Shown: one piece after another, positions 1 through 7,762 of the stretch
Position numbering within the stretch: the first letter of the stretch is position 1
Layout of the letters: each line of letters starts with the position of its first letter
Source of the DNA: Pseudomonadaceae bacterium
GTDB taxonomy: Bacteria; Pseudomonadota; Gammaproteobacteria; Pseudomonadales; Azotimanducaceae
Reading direction: 5' to 3'
Length of the DNA stretch: 64,000 nt
Assembly (NCBI GenBank): GCA_024743435.1
Contig: JANSWO010000002.1
Coordinates: forward strand, 248,001 to 312,000
Position numbers and translations under genes: made by a program
Notes under the pieces: model-generated
The model's input: only the letters and a program-made list of their open reading frames with translations
Databases searched by the model: none
What the model was told of the DNA's origin: nothing

Positions 1-1043
1 AGGTGAAGATTGAAGAGCCGGTTGCCACCTCATACAAAGGCATCGACGTTTTCAAGCTGACCACCTGGGTGCAAGGGCCGGTGATGTTGCAGGCGCTGAA
101 CATGCTCGAGGGTTTTGATCTGAAAGCGCTCGGTTACAACAGCGCGCGCTACATGCACCTGTTGTATCAAGTCATGAATCTATCGTTTGCGGACAGGGAC
201 TTTTACTACGGCGATCCGGCATTCCCGCCGGAAGAGCCTATCCAAGGCCTGTTGTCTAAAGCCTACGCGGCCGAGCGAGCGAAACTGATCGGCTGGCAAG
301 CCAACGATGAGCTCGCCAAACCGGGAGATCCTTATCGACATCAGCGCGGCAAAAATCCGTTCCTTGACGCGTTGTCGCGCTGGACCAATAGCGCAGACAG
401 CGAGCGCGGCGTCATGCCGCCGTGGCAACAGGCGAGCATCGAACACGATAGTCAGTTCCTGGCCGGCACAACGTCAATCCAGGCTGCGGATGCGGATGGT
501 TGGGTAGTGTCTGTTACTCCCAGCGGTGGCTGGATTCCGGCTGTCATCGCAGGCAGAACCGGCATGGGTATGAGCCAGCGAATGCAGAGTTTTAACCTGG
601 ATCCGGAGCAGAACCCATACAATGTGGTTGAGCCTGGCAAACGGCCTCGAGCAACGCTGACGCCGAGCATGGCATTGAAAGATGGCAAGCCTTACCTGTC
701 ATTTGCCGTGCAGGGCGGTGATATTCAGGATCAGGTGCAGCTCCAGTTTTTCCTGAACATGGTCGAGTTCGGTATGAACGTTCAGGAGGCGGTAGAAGCT
801 GCTCACATCTGGAGCTACCAGATGCGCAACTCCTTCGGCGATCACAAAGCGCAGCCTGGCCGTCTGCTCGTGAACAGTGAAACATCGCCCTGGGTAATCA
901 GTGAGCTTACGAAACTGGGCTACGAGGTGGAGACCCGGGACAAGACTTCCGGGCCGATTACCGCCATTCATTTCGACCAGGAGCAGGGCACCTTCATGGG
1001 CGGCGCCAGCAACTTCGGTGACGATTACGGCATCGCCTGGTAG
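1..1043 (+). CDS. Gamma-glutamyltransferase family protein, C-terminal part (5' end outside window)
   Basis: This is the C-terminal part (about 347 residues) of an N-terminal-nucleophile hydrolase of the gamma-glutamyltransferase/cephalosporin acylase family. Such proteins are made as a precursor that cleaves itself before a catalytic threonine. The visible GTTS motif (about residue 155 of the visible part), followed by an ADADG-type strand, fits that threonine and the start of the small subunit. A PSGGW segment and the closing GGASNFGDDYG segment also fit the small subunit. The frame is open to the window edge, so the start lies upstream. The usual TTHxS form is replaced by TTSIQ, so the substrate may be neither glutathione nor a canonical gamma-glutamyl compound. 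Family assignment is good; substrate is unknown. Confidence 0.88.
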   Translation, partial: VKIEEPVATSYKGIDVFKLTTWVQGPVMLQALNMLEGFDLKALGYNSARYMHLLYQVMNLSFADRDFYYGDPAFPPEEPIQGLLSKAYAAERAKLIGWQANDELAKPGDPYRHQRGKNPFLDALSRWTNSADSERGVMPPWQQASIEHDSQFLAGTTSIQAADADGWVVSVTPSGGWIPAVIAGRTGMGMSQRMQSFNLDPEQNPYNVVEPGKRPRATLTPSMALKDGKPYLSFAVQGGDIQDQVQLQFFLNMVEFGMNVQEAVEAAHIWSYQMRNSFGDHKAQPGRLLVNSETSPWVISELTKLGYEVETRDKTSGPITAIHFDQEQGTFMGGASNFGDDYGIAW

Positions 1044-1058
1044 CGTTTGCTGCACTCA

Positions 1059-1153
1059 GCCTCGCAGAGAAGCGAAAGCCTCGCAAAGACGAGCGAGCCT
1101 CGCAGAGAAACAAGAGCCTCGCAGAGAAGAAAGAGCCTCGCTGAGTAGAAGCG
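1059..1153. repeat. 19-bp tandem repeat, five copies
   Basis: Five consecutive 19-base units begin at 1059, 1078, 1097, 1116 and 1135, each opening with GCCTCGC. The first unit is GCCTCGCAGAGAAGCGAAA; the fourth is GCCTCGCAGAGAAGAAAGA. The first seven bases are conserved in all units and the purine-rich second half drifts. The array begins 16 bases after the stop codon of the transferase-like gene and lies between two convergent genes. A short hairpin (AGCGCC/GGCGCT, 1150-1168) overlaps its end, without a T-run. No coding role is apparent. Confidence 0.9.
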
Positions 1154-1180
1154 CCGATCGGCGGCGCTGACGCCAGCTGC

Positions 1181-1567
1181 TCAGCGGTGCTGGTCGAAGA
1201 GTATCCGGTTACCGTCGGGGTCAGTCACCATAAAGCTGCCCGGACCGCTGTCCCCCTCGACCTGGGTCTCAGGCTTCACACCCCAATCGGTGAGGGCTTG
1301 CTGCAGTTGGCGCACGTCGGTGAATGGATCGATCGGTTGGCCGCTTTGATCCCAGCCCGGATTGAAGGTCATCAGGTTACCTTCGAACATGCCCTGAAAC
1401 AGGCCGATAACGTGCTGCCCGTTGCGTAGCATCAGGTAATTGTCGGCGTGTGCGCCGGCAAAGATCTCGAAGCCCAGCGCCTGGTAGAAGCTAACGGATG
1501 CCGCGAGATCGCGTACGGCGAGGCTGAGCGAAAATGCACCGAGTTCGGAGTTGGCTGGATCTGTCAT
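1181..1567 (-). CDS. VOC (glyoxalase/bleomycin-resistance fold) family protein
   Basis: A 128-residue single-domain protein of the vicinal oxygen chelate superfamily. It opens with the usual beta strand and helix (FSLSLAVRDLAASVSFYQALGF) - here seen as AVRDLAASVSFYQALGF - and ends with a DPDGNRILFDQH strand, the standard C-terminal VOC signature. Such proteins are metal-dependent lyases, isomerases or dioxygenases, or drug-binding proteins; single-module versions dimerise to form the site. The gene is convergent with the upstream transferase-like gene and diverges from the P450 gene, with about 70 bases between their starts. Substrate cannot be inferred. Confidence 0.85.
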   Translation of the reverse strand: MTDPANSELGAFSLSLAVRDLAASVSFYQALGFEIFAGAHADNYLMLRNGQHVIGLFQGMFEGNLMTFNPGWDQSGQPIDPFTDVRQLQQALTDWGVKPETQVEGDSGPGSFMVTDPDGNRILFDQHR

Positions 1568-1640
1568 GTTGTCTCCAAGTGTTGATGGCAGAGCGTCTCA
1601 AGAGTAGCTTCAGGGTATTCGCAAACGAGGGGGCTGTGAA

Positions 1641-2891
1641 ATGAGTGAAGCTATTGATACCAGTGCAGACGTAGATCCATACGCGTTGCCACTTGAGCAG
1701 ATTGACGTGTCGAATCCGTCGCTCTACCAACACGATGCCCACTGGCGTTTCTTCGAACGGCTGCGCAGCGAAGATCCAGTGCACTTTCAGAAAGACAGCG
1801 CGTTTGGCCCGTTCTGGTCCATCACCCGGTTCGACGACATCATGGCGGTGGATACCAACCATCAGCAATTCTCCTCCTATCCTGCCATTGTCATCGGAGA
1901 CCAGGATCCGAATTTCATCGTGAAACAGTTTATTGCGGCGGATCCGCCAATTCACGACCACCAACGTCGCGCGGTCACACCCGCGGTTGCGCCGAATCAG
2001 CTTGCAAGGCTCGAACCGCTGATTCGCGAACGAATTGGCAGGATCATGGATGGGCTTCCCGTTGGCGAGACATTTGATTGGGTTGATCGAGTCTCCATCG
2101 AGCTGACAACCCAGATGCTGGCAACGCTGTTCGACTTCCCATTCGAGGACCGACGTAAACTGACGTTCTGGTCAGACATGGCGACAGCGAGCCCGGAGAT
2201 TGCCGGCGATGACAGTGTTACCTCGGAAGAACGACAGGTGGCACTGACCGAATGTCTGGAAGTGTTTACCAAGCTCTGGATGGAGCGAGTTGACCGCTCG
2301 CCGGAGGAACACGCGGACTTCATCACGCTCATGTCTCACTCCCAGCATTTCCGCGACATCGACCCGATGGAATACTTGGGCAATCTGATTCTGCTGATCG
2401 TCGGCGGTAACGACACAACGCGCAATTCGATGTCTGGCGGTGTGTTGATGCTGAATGAAAACCCGGCCGAGTACGACAAGTTGCGCGCGGATCACGGACT
2501 CATTCCGAATATGGTGTCCGAGATTATTCGCTATCAAACCCCGCTGATGCACATGCGTCGGGTTGCGACTGAAGACGTAGAACTCGGGGGCAAGACCATC
2601 AAGGCCGGTGACAAGGTCGTGATGTGGTATGTCTCCGGCAATCGAGATGCGAGCAAGATCGATCGTCCTGATGAGTTCCTCATCGATCGTGCGAACGCAC
2701 GCAACCATTTGTCTTTCGGTTTCGGCGTGCACCGGTGCCTTGGCAATCGGCTTGCTGAGATGCAGCTACGCCTGGTTTGGGAAGAAATTGTTAAGCGCTT
2801 CTCCCGCGTCGAAGTCGTCGGCCCGGCTGAGCGACTGAAGTCCAACTTCGTGCGCGGTATTACCAGGCTGCCGGTGGTGTGTCACCGTTAG
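1641..2891 (+). CDS. Cytochrome P450, CYP153-type alkane/fatty-acid terminal hydroxylase
   Basis: A full-length (416 residue) soluble bacterial P450. The I-helix oxygen-activation motif GGNDTTRNS is at about 255-263, the K-helix ExxR is at E294/R297, and the haem loop FGFGVHRCLGN has the thiolate cysteine at 366. Several stretches match my memory of CYP153A closely, including DVSNPSLY near the N-terminus, FGPFWSITRF, FIAADPPIHD, the I-helix and NFVRG near the end. CYP153 enzymes hydroxylate medium-chain alkanes, alkenes and fatty acids at the terminal carbon. They normally receive electrons from a 2Fe-2S ferredoxin and an FAD ferredoxin reductase, and neither is nearby here. The ATG start lies after a weak purine-rich stretch. 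Family is confident; chain-length preference is not predictable. Confidence 0.9.
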   Translation: MSEAIDTSADVDPYALPLEQIDVSNPSLYQHDAHWRFFERLRSEDPVHFQKDSAFGPFWSITRFDDIMAVDTNHQQFSSYPAIVIGDQDPNFIVKQFIAADPPIHDHQRRAVTPAVAPNQLARLEPLIRERIGRIMDGLPVGETFDWVDRVSIELTTQMLATLFDFPFEDRRKLTFWSDMATASPEIAGDDSVTSEERQVALTECLEVFTKLWMERVDRSPEEHADFITLMSHSQHFRDIDPMEYLGNLILLIVGGNDTTRNSMSGGVLMLNENPAEYDKLRADHGLIPNMVSEIIRYQTPLMHMRRVATEDVELGGKTIKAGDKVVMWYVSGNRDASKIDRPDEFLIDRANARNHLSFGFGVHRCLGNRLAEMQLRLVWEEIVKRFSRVEVVGPAERLKSNFVRGITRLPVVCHR

Positions 2892-2944
2892 GCCCGCAAT
2901 AGCAATCACGAGCGCCATCTGGATGCGACTTGCTCAGTGCCCGG

Positions 2945-4051
2945 CTACTTGAGCCGGTAGGCATTCAGGCTTGGCATGAATTCCATCTGCGAGGTGTAGC
3001 GCTCAGGCCTGTCGCCCGTGAAGAGTTTGTCGAAAAGGCGCCGAAGCTTGTTGTTCCTGCACGGGGCATCGCCAAGGAAATAGCCGTGTTCGTCGCCCAC
3101 TGCCTTGGCCCGCGTTAGATCCACGTAAATCGCATTGGGTGAGTTCAGGCGCCGAACATAGTGTCCTAGGCGTTCGAGTTGCTCGTCCCCCGGTTTCCGC
3201 CGGGACCACTGCAGGGCGTAGTCGTTTTCGTTTATGACGACATACACACCCCCGCGGGCTTCAATACGGCTCACCCAATTCGCATGATCGTGATTGTTTA
3301 CGTCGGCAGCTACCAGGCAGACGTTGTCAAAAACCAGGGAGCGCATATGCGAGCCGGATGGCAGCGTTGCGTACTTCAGCACGTAGTTGCCCATGGAGTG
3401 GCACAGCAGGTTGATTGTGACTTTGCAGGCTCGCGCCTGTGCTTCCACAAAGGCGATGCGCGCGGCCTCAGGATTGTCGTCAAACTCCTCGTTGTTCAAC
3501 ACTGAGCGCCATAGTGATTCGCTTCGGGATTCGCTGATGAGCAGGTGCAGTCGTCTGGTGTGCTCGATTACCCGATCCAGTGCGCCGGAGGATGCTCGCG
3601 CATCGCGTTTGTCGTTCAGGTAATTCGGTGTACCGGAGAGGACGCCGCCGCCTTTCGCAGGCCAGGTGAATGGCACCACCAGCACATCCGGATATTGCTT
3701 TTCCAGTTCGTAGACGCTGTCGATGATGCTCTCGACATCATTGTTGTAGCCGTGCACGTAGAACAGCAGGTGTTTGTTCAGACGACAGGCTTCGGAGAAC
3801 AAGATGCAGGCCATCTCAAGACTTCGATACTGCACCTCGTTTTCGTCGATATGCAGATCGAAGGTCTTCTTCAGGGCTTTGACCCGTGCCTTGCCAACAA
3901 CGTCGGGCAGAGCCTTCGCCTTCGCCCGAGACCCTCTCCCAGTGACCTCGACAATGCGCAGCTCATTCGCGCCTTTGCTATTCGGCATGCTTCCGAAGAT
4001 GTCCAATCCGCCAGATTCCGCGGATAGCGCTCGATTGGTGATCAGGTACAT
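2945..4051 (-). CDS. DUF900-type alpha/beta hydrolase
   Basis: A 368-residue protein of the DUF900 alpha/beta-hydrolase group. From the chosen start, the oxyanion region FYVHGYNN is at about 97-104 and the nucleophile elbow CHSMGN has its serine at about 219. A following AADVNNHDH segment probably contributes the acid. The family is thought to act as esterases or lipases; physiological substrates are mostly unknown. There is no signal peptide, so it is probably cytosolic. The start beginning MYLITNRAL is preferred because AAGGA lies about nine bases upstream; an in-frame ATG at 4072 would add seven residues. It is convergent with the P450 gene and divergent from the P-loop gene. Confidence 0.75.
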   Translation of the reverse strand: MYLITNRALSAESGGLDIFGSMPNSKGANELRIVEVTGRGSRAKAKALPDVVGKARVKALKKTFDLHIDENEVQYRSLEMACILFSEACRLNKHLLFYVHGYNNDVESIIDSVYELEKQYPDVLVVPFTWPAKGGGVLSGTPNYLNDKRDARASSGALDRVIEHTRRLHLLISESRSESLWRSVLNNEEFDDNPEAARIAFVEAQARACKVTINLLCHSMGNYVLKYATLPSGSHMRSLVFDNVCLVAADVNNHDHANWVSRIEARGGVYVVINENDYALQWSRRKPGDEQLERLGHYVRRLNSPNAIYVDLTRAKAVGDEHGYFLGDAPCRNNKLRRLFDKLFTGDRPERYTSQMEFMPSLNAYRLK

Positions 4052-4191
4052 TCTGTGACGTCCTTGTGTCATGGCTCCGATTTGCTGAGCTTGCGCATCT
4101 GTGCGCTTGCTTGCTGTAGACGGTTTATCATTTCGGGATTGTCGTTAACCACCGATATCGCGCGTGTGCCCGCAAGAAGGTTGAGAGCAGT

Positions 4192-4758
4192 ATGTCCCAG
4201 CGATTTCATGTTATCGGCAATAGTTGCGCCGGGAAAAGCACGTTTGCACAAGCTCTCGGCACCGCCCTTGATGTGCCCGTTGTTGAATTGGATGCACTGA
4301 ATTGGCTGCCCGATTGGTATGGACTCAACGAGCACGACCCGCCGCGACTCGAGCGGCGCATCCTTGCAGCCACCCAAGGGGAGGCGTGGATCCTGGCAGG
4401 CTCCTACGAGAGCTTCTGTCGTCGGCTGTGTTGGCATCGCCTGGATACGCTCATTTGGCTGGATCGGCCGCTGCCTCTGTTGCTGCTGCGCTTTCTTCGA
4501 CGATCCTGGCGACGTTGGCGTTCGGACGAGCTTCTCTGGGGGACGAACCGCGAGAAATTCTGGCCCCAGCTCGCCGTTTGGCGCAAAGAAAAATCGCTAC
4601 TGTGGTGGATTGTGAGCCAACACCGGCGCAAGCGCTTGGCGGTGTTTGCGATGATGCGAGACCCCCAGTGGCGGCATATCTGTGTTGTGCGTCTTAGCTC
4701 CGATGCGGATATCGCGCGGTATCTGTCGACCGTTGAATCCGTGCAGAGTAAGAATTGA
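4192..4758 (+). CDS. P-loop NTPase, adenylate kinase / topology-modulation (FlaR-like) type
   Basis: A 188-residue P-loop protein. Walker A GNSCAGKST sits at residues 9-17, followed by VVELDALNW, the usual substrate-binding start of the FlaR-like and shikimate/gluconate kinase-like group. A WILAGSYES strand follows, then a basic arginine-rich lid segment (FLRRSWRRWRSDEL). This group is annotated variously as DNA topology modulation protein or AAA-type kinase; the phosphorylated substrate is not known. It stands alone with no operon partner. The preceding 120 bases contain no recognisable gene or regulatory site. Confidence 0.7.
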   Translation: MSQRFHVIGNSCAGKSTFAQALGTALDVPVVELDALNWLPDWYGLNEHDPPRLERRILAATQGEAWILAGSYESFCRRLCWHRLDTLIWLDRPLPLLLLRFLRRSWRRWRSDELLWGTNREKFWPQLAVWRKEKSLLWWIVSQHRRKRLAVFAMMRDPQWRHICVVRLSSDADIARYLSTVESVQSKN

Positions 4759-4849
4759 ACCAATTGTGCTGCAGCGGCTCCAAGAAGGAAGCAAACTGGC
4801 GAGTCATTGCAGGCGTATATTCGTCGGCGAATCAGGGAATCCAACAACC

Positions 4850-5332
4850 ATGCGATCAGCGGTACCAATAAAGCGCCTGCCCATGTGGTTGCTCGCCGGC
4901 CTCACCTGCCTTTCGAGTGGGGCGGAGGAAACTCTGGCGGTTCATGATTGGCGCGTTTGTGCGCCCGATGGCGTCGCTCTTGGTGGTTTCGATGTCACCT
5001 CTTATTGGCAGGCGGATATGCCTTCAGCGGGACAGGACGATTTGACTGTGCAGCTCGGGGAGCTGACTTATCGATTTGCAAACGCGGCGAATCGGCAGGC
5101 GTTTCTTGCAGACCCTGCGAGGTATCTACCAACCTATCAAGGCTGGTGCTCGACCAACTTATCCATGGGTAGCCTGGCTTGTCCGGACTACACCAACTTC
5201 AAGATTGAAGACGGCAGGCTATTGTTGTTTGAGCAGATTGGATTCAGTAACGGACGCGACGTTTGGAACTCGGATCCGTTGCTGCATCGCCGCCAGGCCG
5301 ACACAAACTTTCAGGCCTTCCTGGCTCCGTGA
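4850..5332 (+). CDS. Secreted YHS-domain protein
   Basis: A 160-residue protein with an N-terminal signal sequence (a basic start then LPMWLLAGLTCLSSG) followed by a YHS domain. The characteristic GGFDVTSYW is at 45-53, then a TYRFANAANRQAFLADPARYLP helix region (seen as RFANAANRQAFLADPARYLP) and PTYQGWCS. YHS domains are small modules associated with metal handling, often of copper or haem-linked centres; exported versions are common in marine gammaproteobacteria. The ATG at 4850 is chosen over an in-frame upstream start because it gives a proper signal peptide and follows a CAGGGAAT purine stretch. It is followed after two bases by the TAXI lipoprotein gene, so the two are probably co-transcribed. 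Confidence 0.8.
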   Translation: MRSAVPIKRLPMWLLAGLTCLSSGAEETLAVHDWRVCAPDGVALGGFDVTSYWQADMPSAGQDDLTVQLGELTYRFANAANRQAFLADPARYLPTYQGWCSTNLSMGSLACPDYTNFKIEDGRLLLFEQIGFSNGRDVWNSDPLLHRRQADTNFQAFLAP

Positions 5333-5334
5333 TC

Positions 5335-6555
5335 ATGGCGAGCCGGCTGCTCGTAGGCATGGCCGTCGCCTGTTTGCTTCTGCTGTTACCGGCCTGTACT
5401 GATTCCCCAGAACTTACACTCGGTGTGAGCCCGACGGAGCCTGCGCCGGCCATCGCCGCTCGCCTCGAGTCGATAGCTAAACGTAGTGGCTTGCAGCTCA
5501 CGCTCGTGAGCTACCCAACGGAAAGCGAGCTTACAACTGCGCTTGCGCAGGGAGATCTGGACCTCGCGGTTCTAGAGCAACCTCCCGGCCCCGTACCCGG
5601 CATGGGCATCATCGCCTCGCTGTACCCGAGTGTTCTGCACGTGCTCACTCGAGTAGAAGCCGCCTGCACTGGGGCATCGGTGTACGACTCACTCCTGGGG
5701 CAGGCAGTGTTTGCCGGCAATGTTGGTAGCGCCGGCTCTCGGTTGCTCAACGAGCTATCGGAAATCGGAATTGCGCCTCAAACAGGGGAAATGCGCGTGC
5801 TAACCAGCGCGTTCGGTGAAACGCCGGATACGTTTCTGATTTTCGGTGGGCTGCTGTCGCGAGATGCCCGCAGCCGGCTGCAAGGCTATTGTCTGTTGCC
5901 GCTGGGCCAGGCCGGGCGATCGCTGGCCGGTGGAGCCGCCTTCAGGTTTCCGCATCTGGAACGCTTCACGTTGCCGGATGGCGTTTACCCCGAGCTCGCC
6001 AGCAGTGATGTCACAACGCTTGCCGTTCGAACCCTGTTACTCGGGCACTCATCGCTGCCTGAGGCAGTGGCTTTCGATCTGGCCCAAGTCATATCCGACA
6101 GCAGTGCTGAGCTTGGGGAGGTCTACCCTTTGGCTCGCGTCGGAGTGTTTGCGCCGCTGGATCCAGCGCGTCTCAGTCTTCCCGTTTTGCCTGGAGCGCA
6201 GCGATACCAGGACAAAGATAGTCCTGGTTTATTAGAGCGTTATGCAGAAGTTCTCGCGTTAGTTGTCACCATTGGAATCGCACTGTCCAGCGCGCTGGTT
6301 GCATGGCTTCGAGTTCGTCGGCAGGCTCGAAAAGATCGCCTGGATGTGTACTTCAAACGCTTGCTGGAGCTCCGGTCAGAACTGGCGGTAAGCACGCAGG
6401 CCGAAGAAGTCGCGGCGCAGGTACGCTCATTGCAGGCAACCGTCACGCAGCTGCTCGTCGATGAGCGCATCGAGCCGGATGCATCGCTTGTGGCGTTCAT
6501 AAGCCTGTCCGGAGAGGTTCTGCGCGAGGCAGAGGACAGCCGACGCGCGCCATAG
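5335..6555 (+). CDS. TAXI-family solute-receptor-like lipoprotein with C-terminal membrane anchor
   Basis: From the ATG two bases after the preceding stop, the protein has 406 residues. It starts with a lipoprotein signal (LLLLLPAC) and continues with a periplasmic-binding-protein domain of the TRAP-associated TAXI type: LTLGVSPTEPAPAIAARLE, then DLDLAVLEQPP, SLYPSVLHVLTR and a paired lobe. One transmembrane helix follows at about 303-325 (VLALVVTIGIALSSALVAWL), then about 75 cytoplasmic residues rich in Arg, Glu and Gln that look coiled-coil. Classic TAXI receptors are soluble and serve TRAP permeases; none is encoded here. This form, anchored at both ends, probably senses a ligand or organises a complex rather than feeding a permease. 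Confidence 0.72.
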   Translation: MASRLLVGMAVACLLLLLPACTDSPELTLGVSPTEPAPAIAARLESIAKRSGLQLTLVSYPTESELTTALAQGDLDLAVLEQPPGPVPGMGIIASLYPSVLHVLTRVEAACTGASVYDSLLGQAVFAGNVGSAGSRLLNELSEIGIAPQTGEMRVLTSAFGETPDTFLIFGGLLSRDARSRLQGYCLLPLGQAGRSLAGGAAFRFPHLERFTLPDGVYPELASSDVTTLAVRTLLLGHSSLPEAVAFDLAQVISDSSAELGEVYPLARVGVFAPLDPARLSLPVLPGAQRYQDKDSPGLLERYAEVLALVVTIGIALSSALVAWLRVRRQARKDRLDVYFKRLLELRSELAVSTQAEEVAAQVRSLQATVTQLLVDERIEPDASLVAFISLSGEVLREAEDSRRAP

Positions 6556-6662
6556 AATGGCGGTGGCTGACTTGCGAGCTGAAACGACTGCGTGGTGGTG
6601 GCCTCTCGCCGTTGCATGTGGATAATCGCGGGCCCGCCAACCGCACTGGAATGCAAACCTAG

Positions 6663-7550
6663 ATGTTTCGAAACCTCCGCCTGTACCGACTTCGCAGCCC
6701 CTGGCCAGAATCTGAAGAAGCGCTCTCCCATAAGCTGTTGGATGCCCAGTTCAAACCCTGTGGTCCTGCCACCGAAGTCAGTTCGGGTTTTGAGCCGCCG
6801 GCGACCGGGGTGGATCTGCTCAGTCGTCGCGTCGCGGGTGCAGATTTGCTGCGCTTGCGCAGTCAATCCCGGGTGCTTCCCGCAGCGGCAATCAACGAAG
6901 CATTGGAGGTGCGCGTCGAAGAATACACGGCTCGGACTGGCGAGCCACCGCGTCGAAAAGACAGGCGAGAGCTGAAAGACGAGGTGCGTAGCCAATTGAT
7001 GAGCCAGTCCTTCGTCAAATCTGATCGAATTTGGGGAATGTGTCTTCCTAAGGATGAGCTACTGGTCGTCGGCACCGCTTCGGAGAAACAGGCGGAGTCC
7101 TTCCTGGATGCCTTGCGCGCCGCACTCGGCACACTGCAGGTCACACCCCTGGTGTTTAACAAGTCCATGGCGGGCTTCATGCAGAGCGTGTTTCTCAGTG
7201 GCAGCTCGGGTCCGTTTACCACCGGCGCTGAATGCAAAATGGAAGATCCAGGCAACGCGCGCGCAACCGTTACCTGGATGGATATGGATATCGATTCGAA
7301 AGAGGTCCAGCGTCACGTTCAGGACGGGTTGAAGCTAACGCGGCTCGCTGTTGAATTCGATGGCACGCTGTCCTGTGTGCTCGCAGAGGATGCCGTGCTG
7401 CGGAAATTCAAACTGCATGGCCTCGATGCGATGGATGAACTGCCCGAAGAGGATCCGATTGCCAAGTTGGATTCGGAGTTTGTGGTCTACGCCGGCGCGG
7501 TGAGTCGGCTCGTGAAAGCGCTTTCAACATCGCTGGATGGCATGGTCTAG
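6663..7550 (+). CDS. rdgC: Recombination-associated protein RdgC
   Basis: A 295-residue match to RdgC (E. coli protein about 303 residues). It starts with MFRNLRLYRL, has a conserved VLPAAAINEAL segment, and continues with the basic RRKDRRELKDEV helix and LMSQSF. RdgC forms a ring-shaped dimer around double-stranded DNA and restrains RecA by competing for DNA; it matters most when replication restart is impaired. It is cytoplasmic and nucleoid-associated. The gene stands alone; its stop codon is followed eight bases later by the first palindromic repeat cluster, which may act as a 3' structure on its transcript. The start is an ATG giving the family-typical N-terminus. Confidence 0.93.
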   Translation: MFRNLRLYRLRSPWPESEEALSHKLLDAQFKPCGPATEVSSGFEPPATGVDLLSRRVAGADLLRLRSQSRVLPAAAINEALEVRVEEYTARTGEPPRRKDRRELKDEVRSQLMSQSFVKSDRIWGMCLPKDELLVVGTASEKQAESFLDALRAALGTLQVTPLVFNKSMAGFMQSVFLSGSSGPFTTGAECKMEDPGNARATVTWMDMDIDSKEVQRHVQDGLKLTRLAVEFDGTLSCVLAEDAVLRKFKLHGLDAMDELPEEDPIAKLDSEFVVYAGAVSRLVKALSTSLDGMV

Positions 7551-7558
7551 CAAACCAA

Positions 7559-7706
7559 GGGGACAGGTCCAAGTGCCAGGTCCAAACGCAAACGTTGGCA
7601 AACGTTGGCAAACATTGGGGACAGGTCCAGGTGCCAGGCCCAACCTAATAGATCCGCCAATTCATCCTGATTCCAGTGATTGGACCTGGCACCTGGGCCT
7701 GTCCCC
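7559..7706. repeat. Composite palindromic repeat cluster 1 (downstream of rdgC)
   Basis: Three copies of a 25-base arm beginning GGGGACAGGTCC are present: forward at 7559-7583 and 7617-7641, inverted at 7682-7706. The second and third form a long hairpin around a 40-base loop containing TAATAGATCCGCCAATTCAT. The first copy is joined by a spacer (7584-7616) that carries the 10-base motif AAACGTTGGC twice. The same arms, loop and spacer recur in cluster 2 on the other side of the OmpA-like gene. The arrangement resembles REP/BIME elements mobilised by IS200-like REP-associated transposases; no such transposase is in this window. Confidence 0.9.
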
Positions 7707-7762
7707 GTTACTCATCCGATGCATAATCAGCTTCGAGGTTCGCACACGTTGAGGGACAGGCT

